From: an uncultured Variovorax sp. | Lineage (GTDB): Bacteria > Pseudomonadota > Gammaproteobacteria > Burkholderiales > Burkholderiaceae_C | Assembly (NCBI GenBank): GCA_903872875.1 | Contig: CAIQMJ010000715.1 | Coordinates: 1 to 5,416 of the forward strand | Length of the DNA: 5,416 nt | Direction of reading: 5' to 3' | Notes under the pieces: model-generated | What the model was told of the DNA's origin: nothing | The model's database searches: none | Seen by the model: the letters and a program-made list of their open reading frames with translations, nothing else | Part shown: positions 1 through 5,286 of the stretch, one piece after another | How positions within the stretch are numbered: the stretch's first letter is position 1 | Layout: the number at the start of each line of letters is the position of its first letter | Program-made: the position numbers and the translations under genes

Positions 1-45
1 CTGCAGCAGTTGCGCGATGGATACGGTGTCTGGCGTCGAGGTCAT
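1..45 (-). CDS. N-terminus of an unidentified divergent gene (partial, cut by window edge)
   Basis: Read on the minus strand from the ATG at 45-43, the frame stays open to the window edge and gives MTSTPDTVSIAQLLQ, 15 codons with a GC-rich third-position pattern. Only a weak purine stretch (CGGAC) lies ahead of the ATG. The case rests mainly on context: IclR-family regulators are often transcribed away from a target gene, and the 236-bp gap to the IclR start holds clustered inverted half-sites. The fragment is too short to assign a family or function. It could also be a chance open frame. Confidence 0.4.
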   Translation of the reverse strand, partial: MTSTPDTVSIAQLLQ

Positions 46-73
46 GAAAGTCCGCAGATGAAAAATTAATAAT

Positions 74-109
74 GGAATTGCAGTTCCGAATAACGGATTG
101 TTCGTTCCG
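74..109. promoter_or_regulatory. Candidate IclR operator cluster in the divergent intergenic region
   Basis: Several overlapping symmetries are visible. GGAA-TTGCAG-TTCC (74-87) is a 14-bp near-palindrome with a TGCA core. TCCG-AATAA-CGGA spans 85-97. A second CGGA/TCCG pair spans 94-109. GTTCCG occurs twice (83-88 and 104-109), 21 bp apart, which is two helical turns and so on the same DNA face. IclR-family dimers typically bind short palindromes of this kind next to their own gene and a divergent target. A weak minus-strand promoter (TTATTC 93-88, 17-bp spacer, ATTAAT 70-65) would overlap the cluster. The role is inferred. Confidence 0.42.
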
Positions 110-281
110 GTAAAGTCTAAGCTTGAGACGAAATTCGGCAAATAACCGGTACGCATACCTAAAGTTGGAAAACAGATGAGCGGCAATGACAGACTGCGCA
201 CCCGCCCGGTGCCGAGCGCTGCGCCGTCGGCGTGCTCGCCCAGTGGTGGCAGACAGGAATCGAACGAGGGACACAGAGGCC

Positions 282-1067
282 ATGACGCGAGGTACTGAAT
301 CGGGCTCGCTCGCGCGCGGGCTGCATGTGCTGGGCGTGCTGCACGAAGCTATGCGCCCGTTGGCACATTCGGAGATCGCCGAGGCCACGGGCCTCGCACC
401 GAGTTCCGCGCACCGCGTGCTTCAGCTGCTGGTCGAAGCTCGGCAGGTGGAGCGCTCCTCGGGTGGCCGCTACCGGCCGTCCGCCCGCAGCTTGCTGCCG
501 CTTGGGCTGGATCACCCGCTCAGTTCATTGCGGCGGGATTCGACCGAAATGCTCCGCACCCTGCGCGACCGCCACGGGCCGTCGACCAGCCTGATGCTGT
601 TCTTCGGCACGCAGCGCTCCATTCTGGAAATCGCGGCCGGTCGCTACAGCGTGGCGACGTACTACGACACGCACGTGAGCTCACCGCACCACACGACCGT
701 GTCGGGCAAGTTGCTGCTGGCGCATCTGCCGCCCGCTGAGCGCGCGGCTTTTCTCGCCGCGCAGCCCCTGGCGGCGCGCACACCCAGGTCCATCCTGGAC
801 TCCGACGCGCTGGAGCGCGAACTGGCCGTGGTCCGGGAAGAAGGCTTCGCGGTCAACCATCACGAGAATGTGGCGGGCATCTGCGCCTGTGGCGCCGTGC
901 TGCTGTCGCCCACGGGGGCGGCGATCGGTGCCTTGGTCATGTCCGGCCCCAGCGAACATTTCGCTGTTGATGCCCTGGCGGCTATGAAGGGGGATCTGCT
1001 GGAGGCGGCTGACCTGCTAAGCCACACGTCTTCGGCCCTGCGCGCCGTAGCTCGATTTCTGCAATGA
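282..1067 (+). CDS. IclR-family transcriptional regulator
   Basis: Cytoplasmic DNA-binding regulator of 261 residues, the normal size for the family. Residues 8-75 form the N-terminal winged helix-turn-helix, with the recognition region around ATGLAPSSAHRVLQLL (35-50). Residues about 85-255 match the IclR effector-binding domain. Three blocks stand out: HHTTVSGKLLLAHLP (136-150), REEGFAVNHHENVAGI-CACGAVLL (185-207) and TGAAIGALVMSGPSEHF (211-227). The frame is open back to an ATG at 186, but that start adds an Arg-rich 32-residue tail unlike the family. ATG 282 is preceded by GAGGG (266-270) and AGAGG (275-279), so I chose it. Family members control catabolic operons in response to small aromatic or carboxylic acids. 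The effector here cannot be told from sequence. The probable target is the divergent gene at the left edge, with autoregulation through the sites at 74-109. Confidence 0.92.
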   Translation: MTRGTESGSLARGLHVLGVLHEAMRPLAHSEIAEATGLAPSSAHRVLQLLVEARQVERSSGGRYRPSARSLLPLGLDHPLSSLRRDSTEMLRTLRDRHGPSTSLMLFFGTQRSILEIAAGRYSVATYYDTHVSSPHHTTVSGKLLLAHLPPAERAAFLAAQPLAARTPRSILDSDALERELAVVREEGFAVNHHENVAGICACGAVLLSPTGAAIGALVMSGPSEHFAVDALAAMKGDLLEAADLLSHTSSALRAVARFLQ

Positions 1068-1198
1068 CGCTGGATAGGCCCCTCGGTACACCGGAAAAGA
1101 TGATGCAAAACTTATCCGTAATTATTTTGCCGTCCGACGGCACCTTGCGGAAACCGATGATGGCGGCTAGGTCGTTGGAAGAGTGGTGGCCGCGGAAT

Positions 1199-1573
1199 TT
1201 AGAGCGGCTCACAAAAGCCTGTCATCGCGGACGCGCGTGCGCCTACGGCGCGTCGCGTCGAATGCCTCTGCCTTCGCGAAGTCGACGATCTGCTGCGCCA
1301 CGTGCCCGGTGCAGAACTTGATGTGGCATTCGAGACCGCTCGCCGCAAGCAGTGCCCTTGCGTCCGTTAGTTCCTCATCGCTGATGATCTTGCAGTTAGC
1401 TGGCGACGGCGTCACTTCCCACGTAGGTTCTCGCATAGCGCAACTCTGCATCGTCGTGGACGCTGATGAGCCTGATGGAGCCCGACGTCGAACGGATCTG
1501 GGGCAGCAGTTGGATTGCTACCGCAGCGCATCGAGTACGAGCTTCGAGCCAGCTATGGCGACAAGGGCTTCAT
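1199..1573 (-). pseudogene. Universal stress protein (UspA family) pseudogene with several frameshifts
   Basis: Piecing the three minus-strand frames together restores a UspA-type protein. It begins MKP at ATG 1573, then ALVAIAGSKLVLDALR (1570-1521), AIQLLPQIRSTSGS (1518-1477), IRLISVHDDAELRYARTYVG (1476-1417), SDAVAS, and (after a stop and a shift) ISDEELTDARALLAASGLE, HVAQQIVDFAKAEAFDA and VGARASAMTGF. Single-base breaks fall near 1563, 1518, 1386 and 1247, and there is an in-frame TAA at 1398-1396. The four shifts cancel, so the first ATG and the last TAA (1201-1199) share a frame. The usual DGS motif is AGS here, and the C-terminal ATP-binding G-9X-G(S/T) end is missing: about 125 codons against a usual 140-150. 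The start lies 10 bp after the GNAT stop, so the two were probably co-transcribed. Function is presumably lost, unless the indels are sequencing errors. Confidence 0.8.
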
Positions 1574-1583
1574 GGTGGTTCTT

Positions 1584-2174
1584 TCAGGCTCGCGGCTGCA
1601 CTTCGGCGTTGAGACTTCGAGGCGCCTCGGACGAGGGTGTCAGTTCGACGCTGTACAGGACCTGGGTTGTATCGTCCGGGTCTAGTCTGTGATCCAGGTT
1701 CAGGTGTGCCGCAAAGCTGCGCATGAGATGGTTGTCCGACGCGTCGCTCGAGTGCATCCTTGCGATCCCGCGTTGGCGCGCATCCGAAATCAAGCAGCGC
1801 ATCAGAAGCGTTCCGAGCCCCTTCTTCTGCCAGGCGTCGGTGACTGCGATCGCAAACTCACAGTCACTTCCATCCAATTGAGCGCTCAAACGCCCGACAC
1901 CCACCTCGTGGTCCTGCGATTCATCGTCGATCACCGCCACGTAGGCCACGTCTATCGCCGGATCGATCATGGTCAACTGCCGCAGCAGTGCATCGCTCGG
2001 CGACGGCATCGATTCCAGGAAACGAAAGCGGCGGGACTTGACTGACAGACCCTCGATGAACTTGCGTTCCATTTCGATGTCGTGCGGATGGATCGGCCGG
2101 ATCAGCACGCGGTCCCCGCCACGCAACATTTCGACACGTGCGCCAGATCGATCAGGGGTAACGTCTTGGATCAT
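1584..2174 (-). CDS. GNAT-family N-acetyltransferase, Pat-like
   Basis: Predicted soluble acetyltransferase of 196 residues that would transfer acetyl from acetyl-CoA to an amine, possibly a protein lysine. The N-terminal part VLIRPIHPHDIEMERKFIEGLS (23-44) followed by SRRFRFLESM (47-56) resembles the GNAT domain of Pat-type protein acetyltransferases. The acetyl-CoA pyrophosphate-binding motif A is QKKGLGTLLM (116-125), preceded by the strand CEFAIAVTDAW (105-115). The C-terminal tail after about 178 is not conserved. The frame is open upstream to 2387, but those 71 residues are low-complexity and cover the phosphoketolase remnant. I chose ATG 2174, although its ribosome site is weak (AGAG). 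The gene sits between remnants of phosphoketolase and universal stress protein genes, a grouping typical of low-oxygen or energy-stress clusters. It is the only intact member. The substrate is unknown. Confidence 0.85.
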   Translation of the reverse strand: MIQDVTPDRSGARVEMLRGGDRVLIRPIHPHDIEMERKFIEGLSVKSRRFRFLESMPSPSDALLRQLTMIDPAIDVAYVAVIDDESQDHEVGVGRLSAQLDGSDCEFAIAVTDAWQKKGLGTLLMRCLISDARQRGIARMHSSDASDNHLMRSFAAHLNLDHRLDPDDTTQVLYSVELTPSSEAPRSLNAEVQPRA

Positions 2175-2252
2175 GGCGCCACTCTGAGATCGCGCCGACT
2201 TTCTGTCTGTGCGACAACGCACAGAGCAGGTTGCATTAACAGAGCGGCTCGT

Positions 2253-2397
2253 CCATTTAAGTTCGCGACTTCGGGCATGTCTTCGCCATGCAAGGTGATG
2301 TAGGCGTGGGGTGCCAGCAGCCGGTCGCGCAGATGCGGCTGCAAGTGACCGGCATGTTGCGCAGGCGCGGCATGCGGTCGATGGCATCTGCCGCTAG
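2253..2397 (-). pseudogene. C-terminal remnant of phosphoketolase (XFP family)
   Basis: The minus strand encodes LAADAIDRMPRL (2397-2362), then, after one missing base near 2360, HAGHLQPHLRDRLLAPHAYI (2356-2297), then TLHGEDMPEVAN (2296-2261), then, after another missing base near 2260, KW (2258-2253). Joined, this follows the C-terminal end of xylulose-5-phosphate/fructose-6-phosphate phosphoketolases, which close with a DAIDR...DKL..H..YI..HGEDMPE..NWKW pattern. The intact enzyme is about 790 residues and splits sugar phosphates to acetyl phosphate. Only about 48 codons remain, and they are cut exactly at the left border of the IS481-type element. It lies just upstream of the GNAT gene in the same orientation and was probably its operon partner. 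The family call comes from memory of the motif and is not verified by search. Confidence 0.66.
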
Positions 2398-2421
2398 GTG
2401 TAGTTTCCCAAGAGGTTGTTC
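2398..2421 (+). repeat. Left terminal inverted repeat of the IS481-type element
   Basis: This 24-nt end starts GTGTAGTTTCCCAAGAGG and pairs with 3403-3426 at 21 of 24 positions. The mismatches are at the 11th, 15th and 17th bases. Confidence 0.88.
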
Positions 2422-2481
2422 ACCCGAGGTGAAAGAAGATGGAGGTTCTCAAGCCGGCCAACTTCCTTCAGGACTCCTCGA

Positions 2482-3430
2482 ATGAACATTCACAAGAATG
2501 CCTCAATGACGCCGCGAGGTCGAGCGCATCTGATGCGCGAGATCGAACGCACCGGGCTCAACCCTGCGGCTGCAGCCGCAGGGTTGAGCCCACGCACTGC
2601 ACGCAAGTGGCAGCGCCGCTGGATTATCGAAGGCGCGCCAGGGCTTGTCGATCGCAGCTCTCGACCCAAGCACTGTCCCCGGCAGCAGTGCTGCCTCCAA
2701 GGTCGAGCGCGCGGTGGCCCTGCGGCGCAACCAGCGGCTGACTTACGAGTGCATTGCCGAGCGAGTGGGCCTGTCCAAAAGCGCTGTGGCGCGCGCGTGC
2801 AAGAGTGCTGGCGCGGCGCGTTTGCCGGCCTTGCAGGACGCTGTGCCAGTGCGTCGCTACGAGCGCCAGAGCGCCGGTGAACTGCTCCATCTGGACACCA
2901 AGAAGCTGGGGCGCTTCGACAAGCCTGGCCACCGTGTGACGGGCGATCGCACTCAGAACACCCCTCGCGCGGGCTGGCAGGCGCTGCACGTGGCGATTGA
3001 CGACCACTCCCGCGTGGGCTTCAGCCAGACGCTGGCCGACGAGACGGCCATGAGCGCTTGCGCCTTCCTGCTGGCAGCGCTGCGCTACTACAAGGGCTTG
3101 GGCGTGAAGGTCGAGCAGGTGATGACAGACAACGGTTCAGCCTACAAGTCACGGCGCTTCGCCAGGCTGCTGCGCCGTCTGGGCATCCGCCACATCCGCA
3201 CCCGACCTTACACGCCGCGAACCAACGGCAAGGCTGAGCGATTCATCCAGACGCTGTTGCGCGAATGGGCCTACGCCTTCATCTACCCCAGTTCAGACCA
3301 TCGAGCGCGCGAACTGCAGCCCTGGATGTACCACTACAACTTCCATCGGCCACACTCGGCCACTTCACACCACCCTCCCATCACTCGCCTCGGATTCGAC
3401 GGGAACAACGTGTTGAGAAACTACACCTAG
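2482..3430 (+). CDS. IS481-family DDE transposase, interrupted by a +1 frameshift
   Basis: The start is ATG 2482, with AGGA at 2470-2473 eight bases ahead. The first frame gives MNIHKNASMTPRGR..., a helix-turn-helix (GLSPRTARKWQRRW) and the linker LVDRSSRPKH typical of IS481 transposases, up to a CCCC run (2677-2680). From there the protein continues one frame on: GSSAASKVERAVALRRNQR, a second HTH (AERVGLSKSAVARACKSAG), then the rve catalytic domain. The DDE residues are Asp in HLDTKK (2894-2896), Asp in MTDNGS (3128-3130) and Glu in GKAERF (3236-3238), with 35 residues between the last two. The C-terminal block is REWAYAFIYPSSDHRAREL...YNFHRPHS. Removing one base gives 315 residues, normal length. 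The TAG stop (3428-3430) lies in the flanking CTAG, outside the element. The gene is probably inactive unless the C-run shifts ribosomes or the extra C is an error. Confidence 0.88.
2554..2591. repeat. 38-bp perfect palindrome inside the transposase gene
   Basis: Two 17-base arms flank a TGCA centre; the left arm is GGGCTCAACCCTGCGGC and the right arm is its exact reverse complement. It encodes GLNPAAAAAGLSP in the N-terminal helix-turn-helix of the transposase, and the protein alignment length there looks normal, so it is not obviously an insertion. In mRNA it would form a very stable hairpin about 70 nt after the start codon, which could restrict translation of the transposase. It could also extrude as a cruciform. 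The centre contains a PstI site. Confidence 0.95.
3403..3426 (-). repeat. Right terminal inverted repeat of the IS481-type element
   Basis: Read on the minus strand it begins GTGTAGTTTCTCAACACG and pairs with 2398-2421. It also encodes the last residues of the transposase (NNVLRNY), so the gene runs to the very end of the element. Confidence 0.88.
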
Positions 3431-3977
3431 TAGACACTGAAGATGATGCCGGACGGCATTGCTTTGGTGCTGATAAGTTCGAAGGAGCGGGGCGGGGTGC
3501 CTTCCGAGAAGAAACGTTTTCCGGTGCCCAGCAGTACGGGGTAGACGATCAACAGGACTTCGTCCGCCAGCCCATGTTCGAGCAGCGCCGATGTCAGCGT
3601 GGTGCTGCCCCATAGGATCAAGTTCGGGTCAGCCTCCGATTTGATGCGGCGAATGGCGTCGGCGAATTTCGGCGCCACGCCTTCGAACGGGCCCCATTCC
3701 AGACTGTCCGGACGGTGGGTCACGGCATATTTGGTAGCCGCATTCAAGCTGTCGGCCATCGGACTGCGGGGTGCCTTTGGCCAATAGTCCGACCACATGT
3801 CGTAAGTGCGGCGGCCAAGCAGCAGATCGAAGTGCTCCCCCTGCGCTGCGAGCACTTCATCGCGCCCGGCGGCAGTCCGATACGGTGCGGTCCAATCCGC
3901 GTATGCAAAACCGTCTTCGCCGGAAGTCTGGACACGCCATCGAGCGAGATTTGCGCCATGATTTTGAGCTGTCTCAT
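3427..3977 (-). pseudogene. Dihydrofolate reductase family protein (RibD C-terminal type), single frameshift
   Basis: From ATG 3977, with GGAG five bases ahead, the frame reads MRQLKIMAQISLDGV, the standard N-terminus of the DHFR/RibD-C superfamily. One base then appears missing at about 3932. The next frame continues QTSGEDGFAYADWTAPYR, TAAGRDEVLAAQGEHFDLLL, GRRTYDMWSDYWPKA, the nucleotide-binding stretch LILWGSTTLTSALLEHGLAD and the signature YPVLLGTGKRFF. Restored, the protein is 183 residues, about family length. Members are probably NADPH-dependent reductases of unknown substrate, and few have a proven role. The 142-residue downstream part is open on its own and could start at GTG 3855, but would lack the first strand. 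The gene follows HxlR by 40 bp, so an operon is likely. The protein ends MPSGIIFSVY at a TAG supplied by the CTAG at the IS border, so a few C-terminal residues may have been lost. Confidence 0.82.
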
Positions 3978-4017
3978 GGGGTCTCCATGTTGGGTTTGCG
4001 TTGCCGGGATTCGAACT

Positions 4018-4386
4018 TTACGAGGCGTGTTGGTCATAGAAAGCTTGAGCTTCTTCGATGCTCTTCTCGTGATCGGTTGCCCACGCGATCAGCGCCACGA
4101 ACGGTGCCTGCAAAGAGCGCGCCAATGGCGTCACCGAATATTCCACAGCCACCGGCGAAGAGGTGATCACCCGGCGGTCGACCAGGCCATTGCGTTCCAG
4201 TCGCCGCAGAGCTTCGGTCAGCGCTTTGTGCGTGATCGGGTCGAGCCGGCGCTTGATGGCATTGAAGCGTGACGGCTGGGTACATAGCGTCGTCAGGATG
4301 AGCACCGACCACTTGTTGGCAATCTGTTCCAACACGAGGCGCGATGCGTTCACCGCGGCAACGGCCTCGTCATCTGTGTCCGCCAT
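4018..4386 (-). CDS. HxlR-family winged-helix transcriptional regulator
   Basis: The protein has 122 residues, normal for this single-domain family. Blocks in order: KWSVLILTTLCTQPSRFNAIKRRL (25-48), the recognition helix region ITHKALTEALRRLERNGLVDRR (51-72), the wing with SPVAVEYSVTPLARSL (77-92) and a C-terminal helix for dimerisation (93-115). The start at ATG 4386 has a good ribosome site, AAGGA, seven bases ahead. HxlR proteins often carry a Cys in a short N-terminal DCP-like motif used to sense electrophiles or oxidants. Here that segment reads AAVNASRLVLEQI with no Cys; the only Cys is Cys35 in the HTH. So thiol sensing, if any, would work differently. It is divergent from an SDR and upstream of a reductase-like gene, its most likely targets, with a candidate operator at 4439-4453. 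Confidence 0.93.
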   Translation of the reverse strand: MADTDDEAVAAVNASRLVLEQIANKWSVLILTTLCTQPSRFNAIKRRLDPITHKALTEALRRLERNGLVDRRVITSSPVAVEYSVTPLARSLQAPFVALIAWATDHEKSIEEAQAFYDQHAS

Positions 4387-4428
4387 GGCAGTTTCCTTCT
4401 GTATATCTAGGCTAGTTGAAGTGCGTAA

Positions 4429-4456
4429 TTGACACTAAATATACGACGTATATCTT
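4429..4456 (+). promoter_or_regulatory. Probable sigma-70 promoter of the SDR gene
   Basis: A perfect TTGACA -35 box (4429-4434) is followed after 16 bp by TATCTT (4451-4456), matching four of six -10 positions. Transcription would begin near 4463. That leaves only about 6 nt before ATG 4469, but about 24 nt before GTG 4487, which favours the internal start. Confidence 0.55.
4439..4453. promoter_or_regulatory. Candidate HxlR operator (15-bp palindrome)
   Basis: ATATACG-A-CGTATAT is a perfect 7+1+7 palindrome. It lies in the -35/-10 spacer of the SDR promoter and overlaps the -10 box, the position expected for repression. One half-site word, GTATATC, recurs at 4401-4407, just upstream of the HxlR ribosome site, so the regulator could act on both promoters. 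Palindromes with TAC/GTA half-sites are common for HxlR-type proteins. Assignment to this regulator is inferred from position. Confidence 0.5.
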
Positions 4457-4468
4457 CGAGCTTCGACT

Positions 4469-5218
4469 ATGAATGAAAGGTTTGCCGTGTTGAAACTTGA
4501 AGGAAAGACCGCCGTCGTGACCGGTGGCAGCAGTGGAATCGGCCTGGCGATCGCCCGGCGCTTCGCCGACGAAGGCGCACGAGTTTTCGTCTTCGGGCGA
4601 CGCCAGGCGCAACTCGATGACGCAGTGGCGCAGGGAGACGGGCGCATCGAGGCCGTGCAGGGTAACGTCACCGTCGCCGCCGACCTCGACCGGCTCTTCG
4701 AGAAGGTTCGCACGAGCGTCGGCCGGCTCGACATACTGGTTGCGTCTTCCGGCGCCAGTGAACACGCGACGCTGGAGACAACCACCGAGGCGCACTTCGA
4801 CAAACTGTTCGACCTGAACGTCAAAGGCACGGTCTTTACCGTGCAGGGTGCCGTGAAACTCATGAGCGCTGGAAGCAGCATCGTCCTGCTGGGCTCGATC
4901 GCAGGATCAACCGGCGTCGACGGGTATGGCACCTATGCAGCCACCAAAGCCGCAGTGCGTTCCTACACCCAGACATGGACCGCAGAACTCGCCCCTCTGG
5001 GCATTCGCGTGAACACCTTGAGTCCGGGCCCGACGGAAACGCCGATGTTCGATGGTGTCTCGGATGACTTCCGGCAGACGATGACGGCACGTATTCCGCT
5101 GAAGCGCATGGGTCGGCCTGACGAGGTGGCGGACGCCGCGTTGTTCCTTGCGTCGACCGACAGCAGCTACATCGCGGGAGCGGAGCTTCGGATCGACGGC
5201 GGGATGACGCAGGTCTGA
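4469..5218 (+). CDS. Short-chain dehydrogenase/reductase (classical SDR)
   Basis: NAD(P)(H)-dependent oxidoreductase of 249 residues with a full Rossmann core. The dinucleotide motif is TGGSSGIG (18-25). GRR (43-45) after the second strand suggests NADP(H) preference. The structural Asn is N117 in LNVKG. The catalytic residues are Ser143 (GSIAG), Tyr156 and Lys160 (YAATK). PGPTETPMF (186-194) and the C-terminal GAELRIDGGM (237-246) are standard for the family. The usual NNAG motif is replaced by ASSGA (92-96), a variation seen in some members. The upstream ATG 4469 has no clear ribosome site. GTG 4487 or TTG 4490 lies 6-9 bases after AAAGG and starts the protein at (M)LKLEGKTAVVTGG, which fits the family better, so the first 6-7 residues may not be translated. 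The substrate is not predictable. The gene is divergent from HxlR and probably repressed by it. Confidence 0.93.
   Translation: MNERFAVLKLEGKTAVVTGGSSGIGLAIARRFADEGARVFVFGRRQAQLDDAVAQGDGRIEAVQGNVTVAADLDRLFEKVRTSVGRLDILVASSGASEHATLETTTEAHFDKLFDLNVKGTVFTVQGAVKLMSAGSSIVLLGSIAGSTGVDGYGTYAATKAAVRSYTQTWTAELAPLGIRVNTLSPGPTETPMFDGVSDDFRQTMTARIPLKRMGRPDEVADAALFLASTDSSYIAGAELRIDGGMTQV
4476..4480 (+). promoter_or_regulatory. Ribosome binding site favouring an internal SDR start
   Basis: AAAGG lies 6 nt before GTG 4487 and 9 nt before TTG 4490. No comparable purine run precedes ATG 4469. With the inferred transcription start near 4463, this is the better initiation region. Confidence 0.45.
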
Positions 5219-5221
5219 CGG

Positions 5222-5243
5222 CGCCGGTTCGGGAACCGAGGCG
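5222..5243 (+). terminator. Hairpin just after the SDR stop, possible terminator
   Basis: CGGTTC (5225-5230) and GAACCG (5233-5238) pair exactly, and outer CGCC/GGCG arms (5222-5225 and 5240-5243) can extend the stem with a small bulge. It begins four bases after the stop codon. No T-run follows (the next bases are AGTCATTTAAC), so intrinsic termination would be weak. Confidence 0.35.
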
Positions 5244-5286
5244 AGTCATTTAACATAACACATATTGCATAAATTCTAAATGTGGG

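Larger units (their letters stand above)
2398..3426 (+). mobile_element. IS481-family insertion sequence, 1029 bp
   Basis: The element has imperfect 24-bp terminal inverted repeats (2398-2421 and 3403-3426; 21 of 24 match) beginning GTGTAGTTTC, and carries one DDE transposase gene. Both ends abut CTAG (2394-2397 and 3427-3430), the preferred target core of IS481-type elements. The next bases outward do not agree: gCTAGg on the left, cCTAGt on the right. With a 4-bp duplication the target repeat is intact. With the 6-bp NCTAGN duplication known for IS481 it is not, implying the two ends come from different insertion events. The left neighbour is a phosphoketolase fragment, the right neighbour the 3' end of a reductase-like gene. 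Confidence 0.9.

Noticed and set aside
244..265. Minus strand resembles a tRNA 3' end (GTTCGATTCC...GCCACCA), which could be an integration site.
   Set aside because: The T-stem does not pair (CCTCG against CCTGT), and no matching acceptor 5' strand lies where the tRNA start should be. Too little to call a tRNA or att site.
1068..1198. Gap after IclR with a GCCGTC-C-GACGGC hairpin (1129-1141) and a minus-strand ATTACGGATAAG word loosely like a Tn3-type inner repeat.
   Set aside because: The hairpin has a one-base loop and no T-run on the correct side. The Tn3-type outer GGGG end and any transposase are missing. Open frames here look non-coding.
2175..2387. Open frame upstream of the GNAT start that would extend the protein by 71 residues.
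   Set aside because: The extension is Arg/Ala/Ser-rich, overlaps the phosphoketolase remnant read in other frames and is not part of a GNAT fold.
2416..2481. Upstream in-frame start for the IS481 transposase (MFTRGERRWR...).
   Set aside because: IS481 transposases begin MNIHK or similar. ATG 2482 has a good ribosome site, and 2416 lies inside the terminal repeat.
3997..4016. T-loop-like word GTTCGAATCCCGG on the minus strand between HxlR and the reductase gene.
   Set aside because: The 5' side of the arm (TAAAG) cannot pair with the 3' side, and no cloverleaf surrounds it.
4412..4932. Long minus-strand open frames opposite the SDR gene.
   Set aside because: They are shadows of a high-GC gene; the plus strand carries all SDR motifs in order.
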